A program made the position numbers and the translations under genes. Under the pieces are notes generated by a model. The model was not told where the DNA came from. It did not search any database and was given only the letters and a program-made list of their open reading frames with translations. A stretch of DNA of 34,035 nucleotides from a virus: the IMG/VR virus record IMGVR_UViG_3300028025_001045, positions 1 to 34,035 of that record; one strand, written 5' to 3'. Positions 20,954-29,793 of this stretch are shown in pieces (within the stretch, counting starts at the first letter, position 1; every line of letters begins with the position of its first letter).

Positions 20954-21788
20954 ATCTGCCCATCCCTGCACCAGCCAAGCTAAATAAACCTTGATTAAGG
21001 TTAGCTTGTGCGGCTTGTTTGGCGTTAAAGTCACCCATTTGGGCGTTGTATCCCATCTGTGCAGCACCCAATATGTCAGGGCCTGCGGTAGTAGCTTGTT
21101 GGGCAGAATTAACAAATTGTGGGCCTTGTACCTGTGCGCCTGTACGAACCGCAGATAGGGTGTTTAATGGCTCGTTTCTAAGGTAGGCTTGTTCTTGCAA
21201 AGCAGATTGACGGGCTTGCTGACCAACACCAAAGCCTTGGGTTGTGGCGGCAGCCAATAGGTCGTTCTCACGCTGGGCTTGTTGCATCATGGCTCGGTCA
21301 TAGGCTTCAGAACCAATATCAATGCCTTTGTTTGCAAGTTGTTGTTGTAACTGTTCACGCCCTTGTTGTAACTGTGGGGCAAGCCGTTGCATATAGGCTT
21401 CTTGGTATGTCTGACTAGGATTAAACCCTGTAGATGGTAATCTGCTTACATCAAACGGGGTGTTGAGCATATTCTCAACATAACCCAATCCTTGACCTGC
21501 AAGTCTGCCTAATCCAAGGCTTGTTTGGTTTTGATAATCAAGTAATTGTTGTTGGGCGGGGCTTAAGGTCTGAGTAGCAGTCCAAGTCGGATTGCCATAA
21601 GGGTCAGCACCAGTAACAGCGTAGCTAAGATTGCCATAAGGCGTGACTTGATTAACACGATTAGCCGCAGTTGCGACTCGTGCCGCTTCAATATTGCCTT
21701 GTGCTGTCTGTTGTGCCGCCCCCGCATAATCAGGGGGTGCAGGTGCGCTTGGCGCAGGCCCTAATCCTAAAAATCCACCACCACCCAT
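20946..21788 (-). CDS. Structural protein of podophage type, 280 aa
   Basis: 280 residues. N-terminus Gly/Pro/Ala-rich (MGGGGFLGLGPAPSAPAPPDY), then AAQQTAQGNIEAARVATAANRVNQVTPYG-like sequence and long Gln-rich helices (QLAPQ, QREQLQQQL), a pattern seen often in phage genomes between tail and ejection genes. Function unknown; virion protein is likely. It precedes the detached S74-like domain by overlap. Confidence 0.65.
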   Translation of the reverse strand: MGGGGFLGLGPAPSAPAPPDYAGAAQQTAQGNIEAARVATAANRVNQVTPYGNLSYAVTGADPYGNPTWTATQTLSPAQQQLLDYQNQTSLGLGRLAGQGLGYVENMLNTPFDVSRLPSTGFNPSQTYQEAYMQRLAPQLQQGREQLQQQLANKGIDIGSEAYDRAMMQQAQRENDLLAAATTQGFGVGQQARQSALQEQAYLRNEPLNTLSAVRTGAQVQGPQFVNSAQQATTAGPDILGAAQMGYNAQMGDFNAKQAAQANLNQGLFSLAGAGMGRYG

Positions 21789-21789
21789 A

Positions 21790-22227
21790 CTATTCTCCCT
21801 TGTTTAAAGAGCATCGGATGTTAAGAAACCGACACTCCTCTTTTCTCATAGCCATAATTACCAAATCACCACTCATGTGGGCATCAGGTATTTCAGCTAC
21901 AACCTTAAAGCCCAAATGTCGGTTTAACTTTAGGGCATCTGTGTTATCAGCACAGATTTGCCCTAGTATAACGCTAACTCCTAGTTTATTAAAGGGGTAA
22001 TCAAAAGCCGCCCATAATAAATCTCTACTCATCCAGTTCGTTTCAGCCAATGCCCCAATGTGCATTTCGCAGGCTTTTGGCATGAAATTACAATATCCAA
22101 CTACAGCTACTAAATTACCATCTTGCATCTGACCGATACATTGGGTGGTTTCAGGTAGGGGAAAGTTAAGCACTCTAACCAGCCATTCCCCCAAATATCG
22201 CTGGTTTTCAGTCGTAACAGTTCTCAC
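21790..22227 (-). CDS. GNAT-type acetyltransferase-like protein
   Basis: 145 residues from a GTG at 22227, which overlaps the stop of the upstream gene (GTGA) and has a GGAGG-like site before it; a longer frame from ATG 22269 is possible. The pattern (AVVGYCNFMPKACEMHIGAL, then ADNTDALKLNRHLGFKVVAEI) is the GNAT fold with the N...A..L....GF end motif. GNAT proteins are frequent in virion gene clusters of aquatic phages. Substrate unknown. Confidence 0.7.
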   Translation of the reverse strand: MRTVTTENQRYLGEWLVRVLNFPLPETTQCIGQMQDGNLVAVVGYCNFMPKACEMHIGALAETNWMSRDLLWAAFDYPFNKLGVSVILGQICADNTDALKLNRHLGFKVVAEIPDAHMSGDLVIMAMRKEECRFLNIRCSLNKGE

Positions 22228-23993
22228 AATACCCCGCCAGCCTCCATTACAAAGTCGGTTGATGCCCAATGAAAGTCAATGCCTTGGCTTGCCACATTCA
22301 TGCTAACTGAGCCTGCATAGCCTATTCCTGTCACGCCTTGCCAAAACTTAGTCACAATTAGATTTCCACCCCAGTTGGTGTCATCCCATGTAGATGTATC
22401 CCAAACCCCAATATCTAGGGTTGAAGGATTAAACGATATTTGGCTAGTTAAAGGTACTGTATCAAAATCGGTACTGACACCGCATAAAACAGTCGGTAAG
22501 CCGTTATCGGTCTGTAGGATAGGGCGTACCATAGTAAAGCGTTTTTGTTGCCCTCTGCGGTCAAAATAGGAGTAGGCTTGTTGTACAAACCCACTAATAT
22601 TGTCGGTATCGTCAGAAAATGAGTCATAAAAACGGGCTACATAGCCGTTTCCACCAAAATACATATCTTCACCACTCGTTTCCCAACAATTTGCGTCAAT
22701 ATTGGTAAATCTTGCCCATGACTTTGTAATGTTGTGCATGACATATTGCTCAGAACCCGTAGTTACGGGGATATTTAGCAACAACATATTGTATTTGGCT
22801 AGGTAATTTATCTGCCAACCATAATTAGCGGAATAAGCGTCTGCTGCTTGGCTAATAGCAAAGAAAATCTTGTCTGTAATGTTAACTCGTGGGTCTAATC
22901 GGGTGGATTGTAAGCCTGCGGATAGGGGTACTAAGCCTTGTTGGGTTAATAATAGGATGTCACCACCATATTTAAAGACGCATTTACGAGCAAAAGACTG
23001 TCCGATGTTCCAAATACCTACCAATGCCCAATCATTAGGGTCAGATGGGTCAGAACCCTTGTAAACAGCGACTTCCCCGTTACTTGTGACAAATACGGCA
23101 AGGTCATCTACCCCGTAACCAGCGTCAATAGTCCATGTTCCCATTGCTTGTAGGTAGCCACCATTTTTAAAGATGCCACCTAGGGGGAATGATGTTACCG
23201 CCCCGTTTATTGAATCTACAGGCAAGTACCAAAAGTTAAGGGAGTTTTCTTCTACAAAATACAAACGCTCTTTAAACAGGTTTACATATGCAAATGTATT
23301 AGAATTTTTACCTGTAATAAAGTAATTAATTGTGTAAGTGCCTACAACTGTTGCATTACCGCTAGGGGCAACCGCCATCGTATAGGTGAGGGTTGATGCA
23401 CCCGTAACAGTAATGCGGTAAGTGCCGTTAAATTCTGCAGGGGTAGCACCTGCGACTGTAATCGTATTGCCAGTTACTAGATTATGAGGACTAGCCGTTG
23501 TTAGGGTAGCGGTTAAATTGCCCGTTCCACCCCTAGTAATAGTAGAAATAGTCTGTGCTGTGTTTGTCGTAGCACTTCTTGACCATCTTGTACCATCATA
23601 AACAACCATAGGGTCTGCACCATTTACAGCCGCCATAAACGAACCACCAGCAGTCGTAATCATGGCGTGAATCCATTTACCATCGGTATTGCCTGTAAGA
23701 CTAGCTGTAGCCGTAGAAGTGCTTGTATCCCAAATAGTTGTTGCGGTAGAGGCAAACAACTTTGTCGTACTTGGACTTGAATAACTCATCAAGGACAAAA
23801 CCTCACCAGTTATGCCCGTAGAAATCTTGGTATACCCTTTTCTAAGGGTTACATCCGTAGGCGTAGGAAAGAAATTGACCATCTGAACCGCATCTAATTG
23901 GTTCATTTCTGCCAAAGAATCCCTTGCGTTCCACCCCCCAATTGGGGATGGCAAGGAAGCGGTCATTGCCCGTCTTTGTTGAGCTACCGCCAT
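22224..23993 (-). CDS. Tail hub / DNA-stabilising-type protein
   Basis: 589 residues. It starts SLPSPIGGWNARDSLAEMNQLDAVQMVNFFP, a widely conserved signature in podophage tail proteins of the P22 gp10 / tubular type, then a repeat-rich beta region (TNTAQTISTITRGGTGNLTATLT), and a C-terminal part with blade-like repeats and Trp/Asp. It would sit below the connector and close or extend the tail. The name is given from pattern memory; other virion roles are possible. Confidence 0.7.
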   Translation of the reverse strand: MAVAQQRRAMTASLPSPIGGWNARDSLAEMNQLDAVQMVNFFPTPTDVTLRKGYTKISTGITGEVLSLMSYSSPSTTKLFASTATTIWDTSTSTATASLTGNTDGKWIHAMITTAGGSFMAAVNGADPMVVYDGTRWSRSATTNTAQTISTITRGGTGNLTATLTTASPHNLVTGNTITVAGATPAEFNGTYRITVTGASTLTYTMAVAPSGNATVVGTYTINYFITGKNSNTFAYVNLFKERLYFVEENSLNFWYLPVDSINGAVTSFPLGGIFKNGGYLQAMGTWTIDAGYGVDDLAVFVTSNGEVAVYKGSDPSDPNDWALVGIWNIGQSFARKCVFKYGGDILLLTQQGLVPLSAGLQSTRLDPRVNITDKIFFAISQAADAYSANYGWQINYLAKYNMLLLNIPVTTGSEQYVMHNITKSWARFTNIDANCWETSGEDMYFGGNGYVARFYDSFSDDTDNISGFVQQAYSYFDRRGQQKRFTMVRPILQTDNGLPTVLCGVSTDFDTVPLTSQISFNPSTLDIGVWDTSTWDDTNWGGNLIVTKFWQGVTGIGYAGSVSMNVASQGIDFHWASTDFVMEAGGVL

Positions 23994-24916
23994 TATGTGC
24001 CGTATCCTGTATCGGGAATGTTAGCGTAACCAATAAGCACCTTGGTTGGGTAGGGTGCAAAGCTAAGGTTAGCAGAACCTTTATCGTTGGCTTTGGCTAC
24101 ATTCAAATAGCGGAAATAGTCTTGTTGCAATGCAGTAGTGTCAAAGCCTTTAATTTGGAAATACTTAAGTTTTGTGCTTAGAACCATAACTGTATCGTCA
24201 AAAATGGTTGTATCGGTGTCAACCGTAAAGCTGTTTTTAACTGCACCAGCAGCACTTCTAGCCCAACCTTTTGAGCGGTATTCAAAGCCTAAATACTCTT
24301 GTGTGTTATATGGTGGCCAAATTTGGAACTTATCGCCTAGAATACGCCACCTAATGCGTGGTCCTGTTGAAATATAACCCGACTTTAGCCATTGCCATTG
24401 TTGGGCATCTTCAGGGCCAAGCATCTGCCAATGCTTTGTCTTATCCCAATGCGTATTGTCCGTAATGGCTTCAAAGTCATTAGGTAAAGGGTATTTGGTC
24501 TGTGAAAAGGTAAAAGTCACGCCTGCGTATGTACCACTAGCTAACTGGCTCATAACAATGGTTGATAAACCTGTGCCTGAGTTGTAAGTTACGCTTGACA
24601 CATAGGTATCTTGGTTAATGCCTGTACCTGTAATGGTGTAATTGCTATTTAAGGCTGTAGCGTTACCAGTAACAATAATGTTATAGCTTTGGTCGCTAAC
24701 TGTAGAACCTACAAAAGTCTGTGCATCGGTGTAAAAACGATACTCCAACTGTAAACCTTGCCAATCGTATTCCTTAACCAAATCATAGCCAGCACGATTC
24801 ATCAGGGCTAGAACTTGTTGTACATCCTGATTGGTATTACCCGCCACATAGGTGGGAATAGCAAGATTTAACTCGCTAGTAGTCTGTTGCACGAGTTGGA
24901 GCATCGTTGATGACAT
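23993..24916 (-). CDS. Head-tail connector / tail tubular A-like protein
   Basis: 307 residues. The N-terminus (LVQQTTSELNLAIPTYVAGNTNQDVQQVLALMNRAGYDLVKEYDWQGL) is the helical part of the adaptor proteins common in podophages, and the C-terminal part is mixed beta. It follows the capsid module and precedes the tail hub gene, fitting the connector position. Overlaps the next gene at the ATG. Confidence 0.7.
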   Translation of the reverse strand: MSSTMLQLVQQTTSELNLAIPTYVAGNTNQDVQQVLALMNRAGYDLVKEYDWQGLQLEYRFYTDAQTFVGSTVSDQSYNIIVTGNATALNSNYTITGTGINQDTYVSSVTYNSGTGLSTIVMSQLASGTYAGVTFTFSQTKYPLPNDFEAITDNTHWDKTKHWQMLGPEDAQQWQWLKSGYISTGPRIRWRILGDKFQIWPPYNTQEYLGFEYRSKGWARSAAGAVKNSFTVDTDTTIFDDTVMVLSTKLKYFQIKGFDTTALQQDYFRYLNVAKANDKGSANLSFAPYPTKVLIGYANIPDTGYGT

Positions 24917-24919
24917 AGT

Positions 24920-25561
24920 TTAGGCTTCCTCTACGCTTTTCTTTTTGCGGGGTTTCTTTTCACCAACTGCCGCAAGTATAGCCGCCATCTGTTCTTGCAT
25001 TAGGGCGAGCTTCGCATCAGTTTCAGCCTTGATTTTAGCAGTTTCCTCGTCTTTTTTGGCAAGTTCTTGCTTTAACTGATTAATTTCTTCAGTTCGTTTT
25101 GTGGCTTCTGCGGTTTCTTCGGCAAGGTTTAAAAATGTTCTAGCCTTATCCCTAAAGGCATGGGGTGACATACCAGCAATCATGCCAATGCGTTGAAGTT
25201 GTAGGTCTGAAGCGTTAGCAATGGATTCGACTGTCATAAACTTGATGCCCCGTAGCTCTTGGGCTTGGGATTGGCTAATTAAAGTCCATTCCTCTACAGG
25301 CGTTCCAATCATCTCGCTACTGGTGTCTTGTGTAGCCTGATATTGAAGCCATTGGCGTGGAAAACGCTGTTTGTGGCTATTCTGTGCGTAGGTGTCAATC
25401 TCTGTAAGGCTGTCACCAGCGACCATAATGCGTACAAAGTCGTAATCTTTGAATATTGGTCTGCCTGCTTCGTTTGATTCATGCTCTAGTTTGACTGCTC
25501 GCCTATAAAACTTAACTGCCAAACGAGAATCTGCGTCTTGCATATCGCTATCTATTGCCAT
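24920..25561 (-). CDS. Conserved phage protein with C-terminal coiled coil
   Basis: 213 residues. The first 140 contain the conserved DSDMQDADSRLAVKFYRRAV and a VRIMVAGDSLTEIDTYAQ segment typical for a virion-associated family in podophages; the rest is a charged coiled coil ending in KKPRKKKSVEEA. Function not known. It follows the terminator behind the capsid and decoration genes. Upstream ribosome site is not obvious (AGTTTTAAA before the ATG). Confidence 0.55.
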   Translation of the reverse strand: MAIDSDMQDADSRLAVKFYRRAVKLEHESNEAGRPIFKDYDFVRIMVAGDSLTEIDTYAQNSHKQRFPRQWLQYQATQDTSSEMIGTPVEEWTLISQSQAQELRGIKFMTVESIANASDLQLQRIGMIAGMSPHAFRDKARTFLNLAEETAEATKRTEEINQLKQELAKKDEETAKIKAETDAKLALMQEQMAAILAAVGEKKPRKKKSVEEA

Positions 25562-25594
25562 TTTAAAACTCCCAAGTGGTTAGGATACTGCGGT

Positions 25595-25637
25595 TAAAAA
25601 AAGAAAAAGGAGCTACCCCATTACGAGATAGCCCCTT
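25595..25637 (-). terminator. Intrinsic terminator behind capsid genes
   Basis: On the minus strand AAGGGGCTA (25637-25629) pairs with TAGCTCCTT (25615-25607) with one G-U, then TTTTT C TTTTTTT follows. It is placed between the decoration protein and the gene at 24920, so it may lower transcription of downstream tail genes relative to the capsid. On the plus strand the reverse reading also has a T-rich tail, so it may act in both directions. Confidence 0.75.
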
Positions 25638-25657
25638 GTTTTTACTACAATTTTTGA

Positions 25658-25963
25658 TTAGACGCTAGTAGCAGCAAACCAACCAAAGTCACCGCTTGCC
25701 ATCGATTCGGCTGATACATAAGTGCCACCTGATGCGGAAGCAATAAATGTAGAAGCGTTGATAGAGCAAGTTGCGGTAGATGCACCGATAGCAGCACCAG
25801 CTTTAGCAAAGACATAACGCTTGCCGTCAGAGCCAAAAGTTTGTGTGCCAAGTGGCCCAAAGTTAGGAATATCAATGGTCGTTGTGCCATTTACATATTC
25901 AAAACTAACTGGAGTTACAGTATTTAAATCAACCCCTGCAATGGGGAGTGTTGAGTAAGCCAT
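25658..25963 (-). CDS. Head decoration-like protein
   Basis: 101 residues with AAGGAA before the ATG. The product is small, beta-rich, Gly/Ala/Thr-rich (TFGSDGKRYVFAKAGAAIGAST) and follows the major capsid protein, which is where decoration or head-stabilising proteins usually are. No conserved family is named with certainty. It lies just before the strong terminator. Confidence 0.6.
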   Translation of the reverse strand: MAYSTLPIAGVDLNTVTPVSFEYVNGTTTIDIPNFGPLGTQTFGSDGKRYVFAKAGAAIGASTATCSINASTFIASASGGTYVSAESMASGDFGWFAATSV

Positions 25964-25982
25964 GATTATTTCCTTTACTTAA

Positions 25983-26957
25983 TTAGGTGGTCAAAATACC
26001 CTGCAACTGAGCGTTGCTGGTGGTTAAGTTACCTGCCCAACCATAGAGTTTAACAATCGCATCTTGGTTGATGGCTTGACGCTCACCACCGATAGGTACG
26101 AAATTACGCTCTTTATGTGGACGGAAGAAAATGTAGTTGGTGTTCAAGAGATACATATAGTTGTCATTCTCTTGTTGACCAATACCACCACCGAGTACCA
26201 CATCAGCAGATGTACCACCGCCGTAGAACTTGAGGGATGCAAAACCTGCTGCACCGCTTTCTTCGGTAGTAATACGCTGAATTGCTTGCAATGCACCTAC
26301 AAAATACTGATATGCGGTGTTACCAGCAATGTACAGGTCAGCTTTGTCTGTACCACGAACCTGCTTGATGGCAGCTTCAGTCATCTTAGCAAGGGTGTTG
26401 GTAGAGAGCAAACCAGTAGTTACTTGGTTACGCCAGAAAGACCAGTTAGCACGATTGATACCGCCATAAGTGCCTGTGGATGGGGAAGTAGCAACGGCAG
26501 CAGCCAAGCCGTCAATGTTCTTACCGCCATTACCAGTACCATCGCCATACAAATCGCCTGAAATGCGGTTCAAAAGGCGAGCTTCAGAAACTTGCATACG
26601 ACCATCTAACAGGTCAATGATTGCTTCTTTGCTTGAGTTTTGGAGCATCTCTAAACCGCTCATTGTTACAGCAGCAGCGTACTGAGCAATCTTGAACTGA
26701 GCAGCCGAGATTGGGCTATCAGGAGCAATGTTCAATACTTCGTAACCGCTATAGGAATTAGCGTTGTTGGTGTTAGGGTCGTTGTACATGATTTCTTCCA
26801 AAATCACATTACCACCCGAGAATGGGCGTACATTGCCCTTAGAGTTAAGTCTTTGCAGAATCGCATTGTTCTGCGTTAAGTTATCAGCCAATTCACCGCT
26901 ACGACTTTGAATGGTGGTAGCGATAATATCGGTGATTGCTGAGTTAGCAAATGCCAT
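25983..26957 (-). CDS. Major capsid protein
   Basis: 324 residues with AAGGAA before the ATG. The sequence begins FANSAITDIIATTIQSRSGELADNLTQNNAILQRL and contains GGNVILEEIMYNDPN, VTMSGLEMLQNSSKEAIIDLLDGRM and later APDSPISAAQFKIAQYAAAVT, a pattern shared by HK97-fold capsid proteins of many phages. It is placed between the scaffold and decoration genes and has the expected size. It forms the head shell; expected to be the most abundant protein. Confidence 0.85.
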   Translation of the reverse strand: MAFANSAITDIIATTIQSRSGELADNLTQNNAILQRLNSKGNVRPFSGGNVILEEIMYNDPNTNNANSYSGYEVLNIAPDSPISAAQFKIAQYAAAVTMSGLEMLQNSSKEAIIDLLDGRMQVSEARLLNRISGDLYGDGTGNGGKNIDGLAAAVATSPSTGTYGGINRANWSFWRNQVTTGLLSTNTLAKMTEAAIKQVRGTDKADLYIAGNTAYQYFVGALQAIQRITTEESGAAGFASLKFYGGGTSADVVLGGGIGQQENDNYMYLLNTNYIFFRPHKERNFVPIGGERQAINQDAIVKLYGWAGNLTTSNAQLQGILTT

Positions 26958-26978
26958 GATATTTCCTTTTTAAGTTAA

Positions 26979-28049
26979 TTAAAGCCTACCGCTCTCTGCT
27001 TCGGTCATCTGAGCCATCAGTAGAGAACGCCTGTCCTTTGCTTCGACTTTCGCTTGTGTTCCGTTAGGAGTAACGGATTTTGGGCTAACAGCCGTTGCTT
27101 TGGCTCGTGCTACTTGTTGTGCCTTAGATGCTTGCTTTGTAGCGTTGCTCAGGAGTTTTTCCTGTTCCAACCTAAATGCTTCATCGTTCATACGCACAGC
27201 TTTTGCATAAGCCGTTTCAAGGTCTTGGGCCTTACCTAGCTCAAGTAGTTGAGCCATTTCTTCCCTAACCATATCAAAGTGCGGAAACCGCTCTTTGTCA
27301 CTTCGTACTCGCTCAATCTCATTATTTAATCGAGCTTGTTCTTCTTGCTCAAACCGCCCTTTTATCGAGCTAACCTCTTGATTAACTTGATTAAGTTGTT
27401 GCATTAACTGTTGAGTATATGCGTCAACTGGTTGTTGCGGTTCGTTAATTTGATTTAAGTTTACTCCATAATCTTGTGCAAGTCTATGAAACATCTGTAC
27501 TTTTTGTTCATAGGGTGCTTTGCTCAATACCATGTGGGCACGACCTAAGTTGTTTATCCATGCGGCAGGGTGGATTCCTTGTGCTTGGAGTTCGGGGACA
27601 AACGGGGTAATTGCTTCCTCAAGAGCCTTTGCTCGTTCCGCTTCCGCTTTATATACGCTAACGCCTTTTTTAAACTCGTTCTCTCTTTGGTTAAGGTATT
27701 CAAGATGTTTCTTACTTTCTTCTTTAGTTAATGTTTCGCCTTTGGCTATCTTATCCCATAGAGGTAAAAGGTCTTTCTTCCAAGTCGTAGGCTTTGGTAT
27801 ATCGCTAACTTCAGGCTGTTCTTCGGGCTGTTCGGGTTCAACCTCATCTTCTGCAACAGCCTCAGCGACTTCTTCCTCTGCCACCGCTTCATCTTTAGCG
27901 ACAAACTGTCCCTTTTCATTGCGAGCAGGTTCGTCTTGAGAAACTTCCTCTTGCACTTCCTCATGTTCTTCCTCTACGGGTTTACCCTCATCTTGTGGCT
28001 CAAGAACATCCTCTAACGCTGCTTCCAACATCTCTCTGCGGTCTGCCAT
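26979..28049 (-). CDS. Scaffolding protein
   Basis: 356 residues with AAGGAG before the ATG. The first third is extremely acidic (EEEHEEVQEEVSQDEPARN), followed by helical Gln/Glu-rich repeats and a basic C-terminus (KQASKAQQVARAKATAV and EAKDRRSLLMAQM), the composition of a scaffold that is removed after head assembly. Position directly before the major capsid protein supports this. No protease motif was seen. Confidence 0.75.
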   Translation of the reverse strand: MADRREMLEAALEDVLEPQDEGKPVEEEHEEVQEEVSQDEPARNEKGQFVAKDEAVAEEEVAEAVAEDEVEPEQPEEQPEVSDIPKPTTWKKDLLPLWDKIAKGETLTKEESKKHLEYLNQRENEFKKGVSVYKAEAERAKALEEAITPFVPELQAQGIHPAAWINNLGRAHMVLSKAPYEQKVQMFHRLAQDYGVNLNQINEPQQPVDAYTQQLMQQLNQVNQEVSSIKGRFEQEEQARLNNEIERVRSDKERFPHFDMVREEMAQLLELGKAQDLETAYAKAVRMNDEAFRLEQEKLLSNATKQASKAQQVARAKATAVSPKSVTPNGTQAKVEAKDRRSLLMAQMTEAESGRL

Positions 28050-28058
28050 GATTACTCC

Positions 28059-28433
28059 TTAACGATAGTTTAGTTTGGCGTAAGCAAGCTCGGCAATCTT
28101 GCGTTTACGGGTTTCTTGGTCTTTACGGCTTAATTCCACAGGCTTGTGCTGTAGGGGTACATCGTTGCCTAATTCAATCATGCGGTGCTGTTTAAGGTGG
28201 TTTCTGTGGTGACTACGGCTACTAATCCAAGTGCCATCGACCTGAGATACATAGCCTTCAATGTCTGACATGACCATTGGTGACTCTTTGGCGGTCATTT
28301 CTTGCTTTTGTTTCCATGCTTCTTCGGCTTCAGGCGTACCTTGTTTGAATCCCCAAAAGTCTAGGTACTTTTCTTTGTCTGATTTATTTACGACATGGTT
28401 ACTTTCAGAGTATCCACACTTAGGGCAAATCAT
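28059..28433 (-). CDS. CxxC-containing phage protein, 124 aa
   Basis: 124 residues. MICPKCGYSESNH at the N-terminus is a CPxCG half zinc knuckle, followed by charged helices and WISSRSHHRNHLKQHRMIELGNDVP. Possibly zinc binding by the two Cys and nearby His. Position before the scaffold and in the same transcript suggests a virion or assembly factor; I do not recognise it further. Its ATG overlaps the stop of the glycosyltransferase by TAATG. Confidence 0.6.
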   Translation of the reverse strand: MICPKCGYSESNHVVNKSDKEKYLDFWGFKQGTPEAEEAWKQKQEMTAKESPMVMSDIEGYVSQVDGTWISSRSHHRNHLKQHRMIELGNDVPLQHKPVELSRKDQETRKRKIAELAYAKLNYR

Positions 28434-29332
28434 TACATTCTCCTTATTAACTCAGGCACTTTGTCGTATTCGTGGGGTCTTAAAGCCACTATAGAATCGT
28501 ACCAACGCCCGTTTTTCCAACGCCAACATACAAATTCTTCTTTAGGCAAAAGCACAATAGTCTTGACTCCTAAAGCCCCTGCAAGGTGGGCAGTACCCGT
28601 ATCGACTGTCACAATGCCTTTACAGGCTTTCATGTGTTGGGCGGTTTGCATCCAGTTCTTCTTCCAACCATCGTTAGGTAGGGGGTGAAATGGACCTTCG
28701 CTCTTGGGGTTTAGAGAATAGCAGTTGTCACCCGTTAGTTTGAGCATTTCCCGACTATCTATGGATTTGACGTAATACAAAGACTTGCCAGATGCTTCCC
28801 AGTTCACCCCAATCTTTGCAGGAATATTGCTAGGCGTAGCTTCCAAATAGCCTTCTGAACCAACAATCTTTTTAGTAGTAACTGGAAATAGACTTTTAAC
28901 ATAGGGTTGGCTGTGTGAGATGTAGTGGGGCAAAGACATTGAGCCAATCCAATAATCAGCTTCGGGGGCTTCGCCTTTGTCGATTTCGTTGGTTATGACA
29001 TCAATACATTCCATCTGCCCAATAAGGTAGTGCAATGAGGATTCTTGCAAAACAATGAGTTTTTTAGCCCCCATAACTTTTAAGGCAGGCAAAAAGCGAT
29101 AGAACTGCAATACATCGCCAAAACCTTGTTCCATCTGCACTACGATGGATTTGCCTAGTAGGGATTCCCCACGCCATACAGGGATTGAGAGGGCAGGCGT
29201 ATAGGGTGTTGACTGCTCCCCCATAATGTCTTTGTGCCATCTGTATTCAAAATGCCTAAACCCCGCTTCATAACGCCCTGCGTGTAAATGGTCGTAGGCT
29301 AACTTGTATAGGGCTTTTATATCAGTAGTAAT
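28433..29332 (-). CDS. Glycosyltransferase-like protein with TPR piece, apparent ATT start
   Basis: About 299 residues if it begins at ATT 29332, or 263 from the first ATG at 29224. The upstream 36 codons encode LAYDHLHAGRYEAGFRHFEYRWHKD, the TPR end and E.RW motif common before this domain, then VQMEQGFGDVLQFYRFLPAL and VDTGTAHLAGALGVKTIVLLP, as in GT41/GT9-type glycosyltransferases. GAGG lies seven bases before the ATT, and a TGA in frame closes further extension. It probably modifies a protein or surface sugar; target unknown. Start codon is inferred and may reflect a base change. Confidence 0.65.
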   Translation of the reverse strand: MTTDIKALYKLAYDHLHAGRYEAGFRHFEYRWHKDIMGEQSTPYTPALSIPVWRGESLLGKSIVVQMEQGFGDVLQFYRFLPALKVMGAKKLIVLQESSLHYLIGQMECIDVITNEIDKGEAPEADYWIGSMSLPHYISHSQPYVKSLFPVTTKKIVGSEGYLEATPSNIPAKIGVNWEASGKSLYYVKSIDSREMLKLTGDNCYSLNPKSEGPFHPLPNDGWKKNWMQTAQHMKACKGIVTVDTGTAHLAGALGVKTIVLLPKEEFVCWRWKNGRWYDSIVALRPHEYDKVPELIRRM

Positions 29333-29793
29333 ATGCTTTCCTCATCGTCTTGTTCAGCAAGGCGTTGAGTTTCAAGTATTGCGAGCCTAGCCCTTATTTG
29401 GCCTTGTTCTCGTCTTAACTCTACCGCCCTTAGCAACTTGCTTCGTTGGTTTTCAAGGTAGGCGATAGACTGCTCTAGTTCTGTAGTATCAACTGGCGGT
29501 ATACCAGCCTTAACCTCTTGAATAGATTGTAGTTTATTTTGTTTCTGTTTAGCAACAATTTTTGGTGGGTCAACTAAACCCTTAATTCGAGCTTTACGAG
29601 ATTCTCTGTCGGCTCGTTGGGCTTTTAGTAATGCTAGTTCTTTTTCCCGTATCTTTCGGTCTAAGTTTTTTGCCCGTCTAATTTCTTCGGGCGTGAAACC
29701 ATCATGCGTGTCAGTATAAGGATTAGGGGGTATTTGTCCTATCTGAAACGCATTAGTTTGAAACGCTAAGACCTGAAATGCGGTTTGGAACAC
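29317..29793 (-). CDS. Coiled-coil protein with FQ-repeat N-terminus
   Basis: 158 residues. The first 22 contain the repeat FQTAFQVLAFQTNAFQIGQ, a motif I recall in virion proteins of related phages. The middle is basic and helical (KIREKELALLKAQRADRESRKARIKG) and the rest is a long coiled coil. The end overlaps the ATT start of the next gene. Function unknown; structural role likely. Confidence 0.65.
   Translation of the reverse strand: MFQTAFQVLAFQTNAFQIGQIPPNPYTDTHDGFTPEEIRRAKNLDRKIREKELALLKAQRADRESRKARIKGLVDPPKIVAKQKQNKLQSIQEVKAGIPPVDTTELEQSIAYLENQRSKLLRAVELRREQGQIRARLAILETQRLAEQDDEESILLLI

Noticed and set aside
26064-26561. Plus-strand frame, 165 aa
   Set aside because: Antisense to the major capsid gene.
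27520-27939. Plus-strand frame, 139 aa, Ser/Ala-rich
   Set aside because: Antisense to the acidic scaffold; the Ser/Ala repeats are the complement of its Glu codons.
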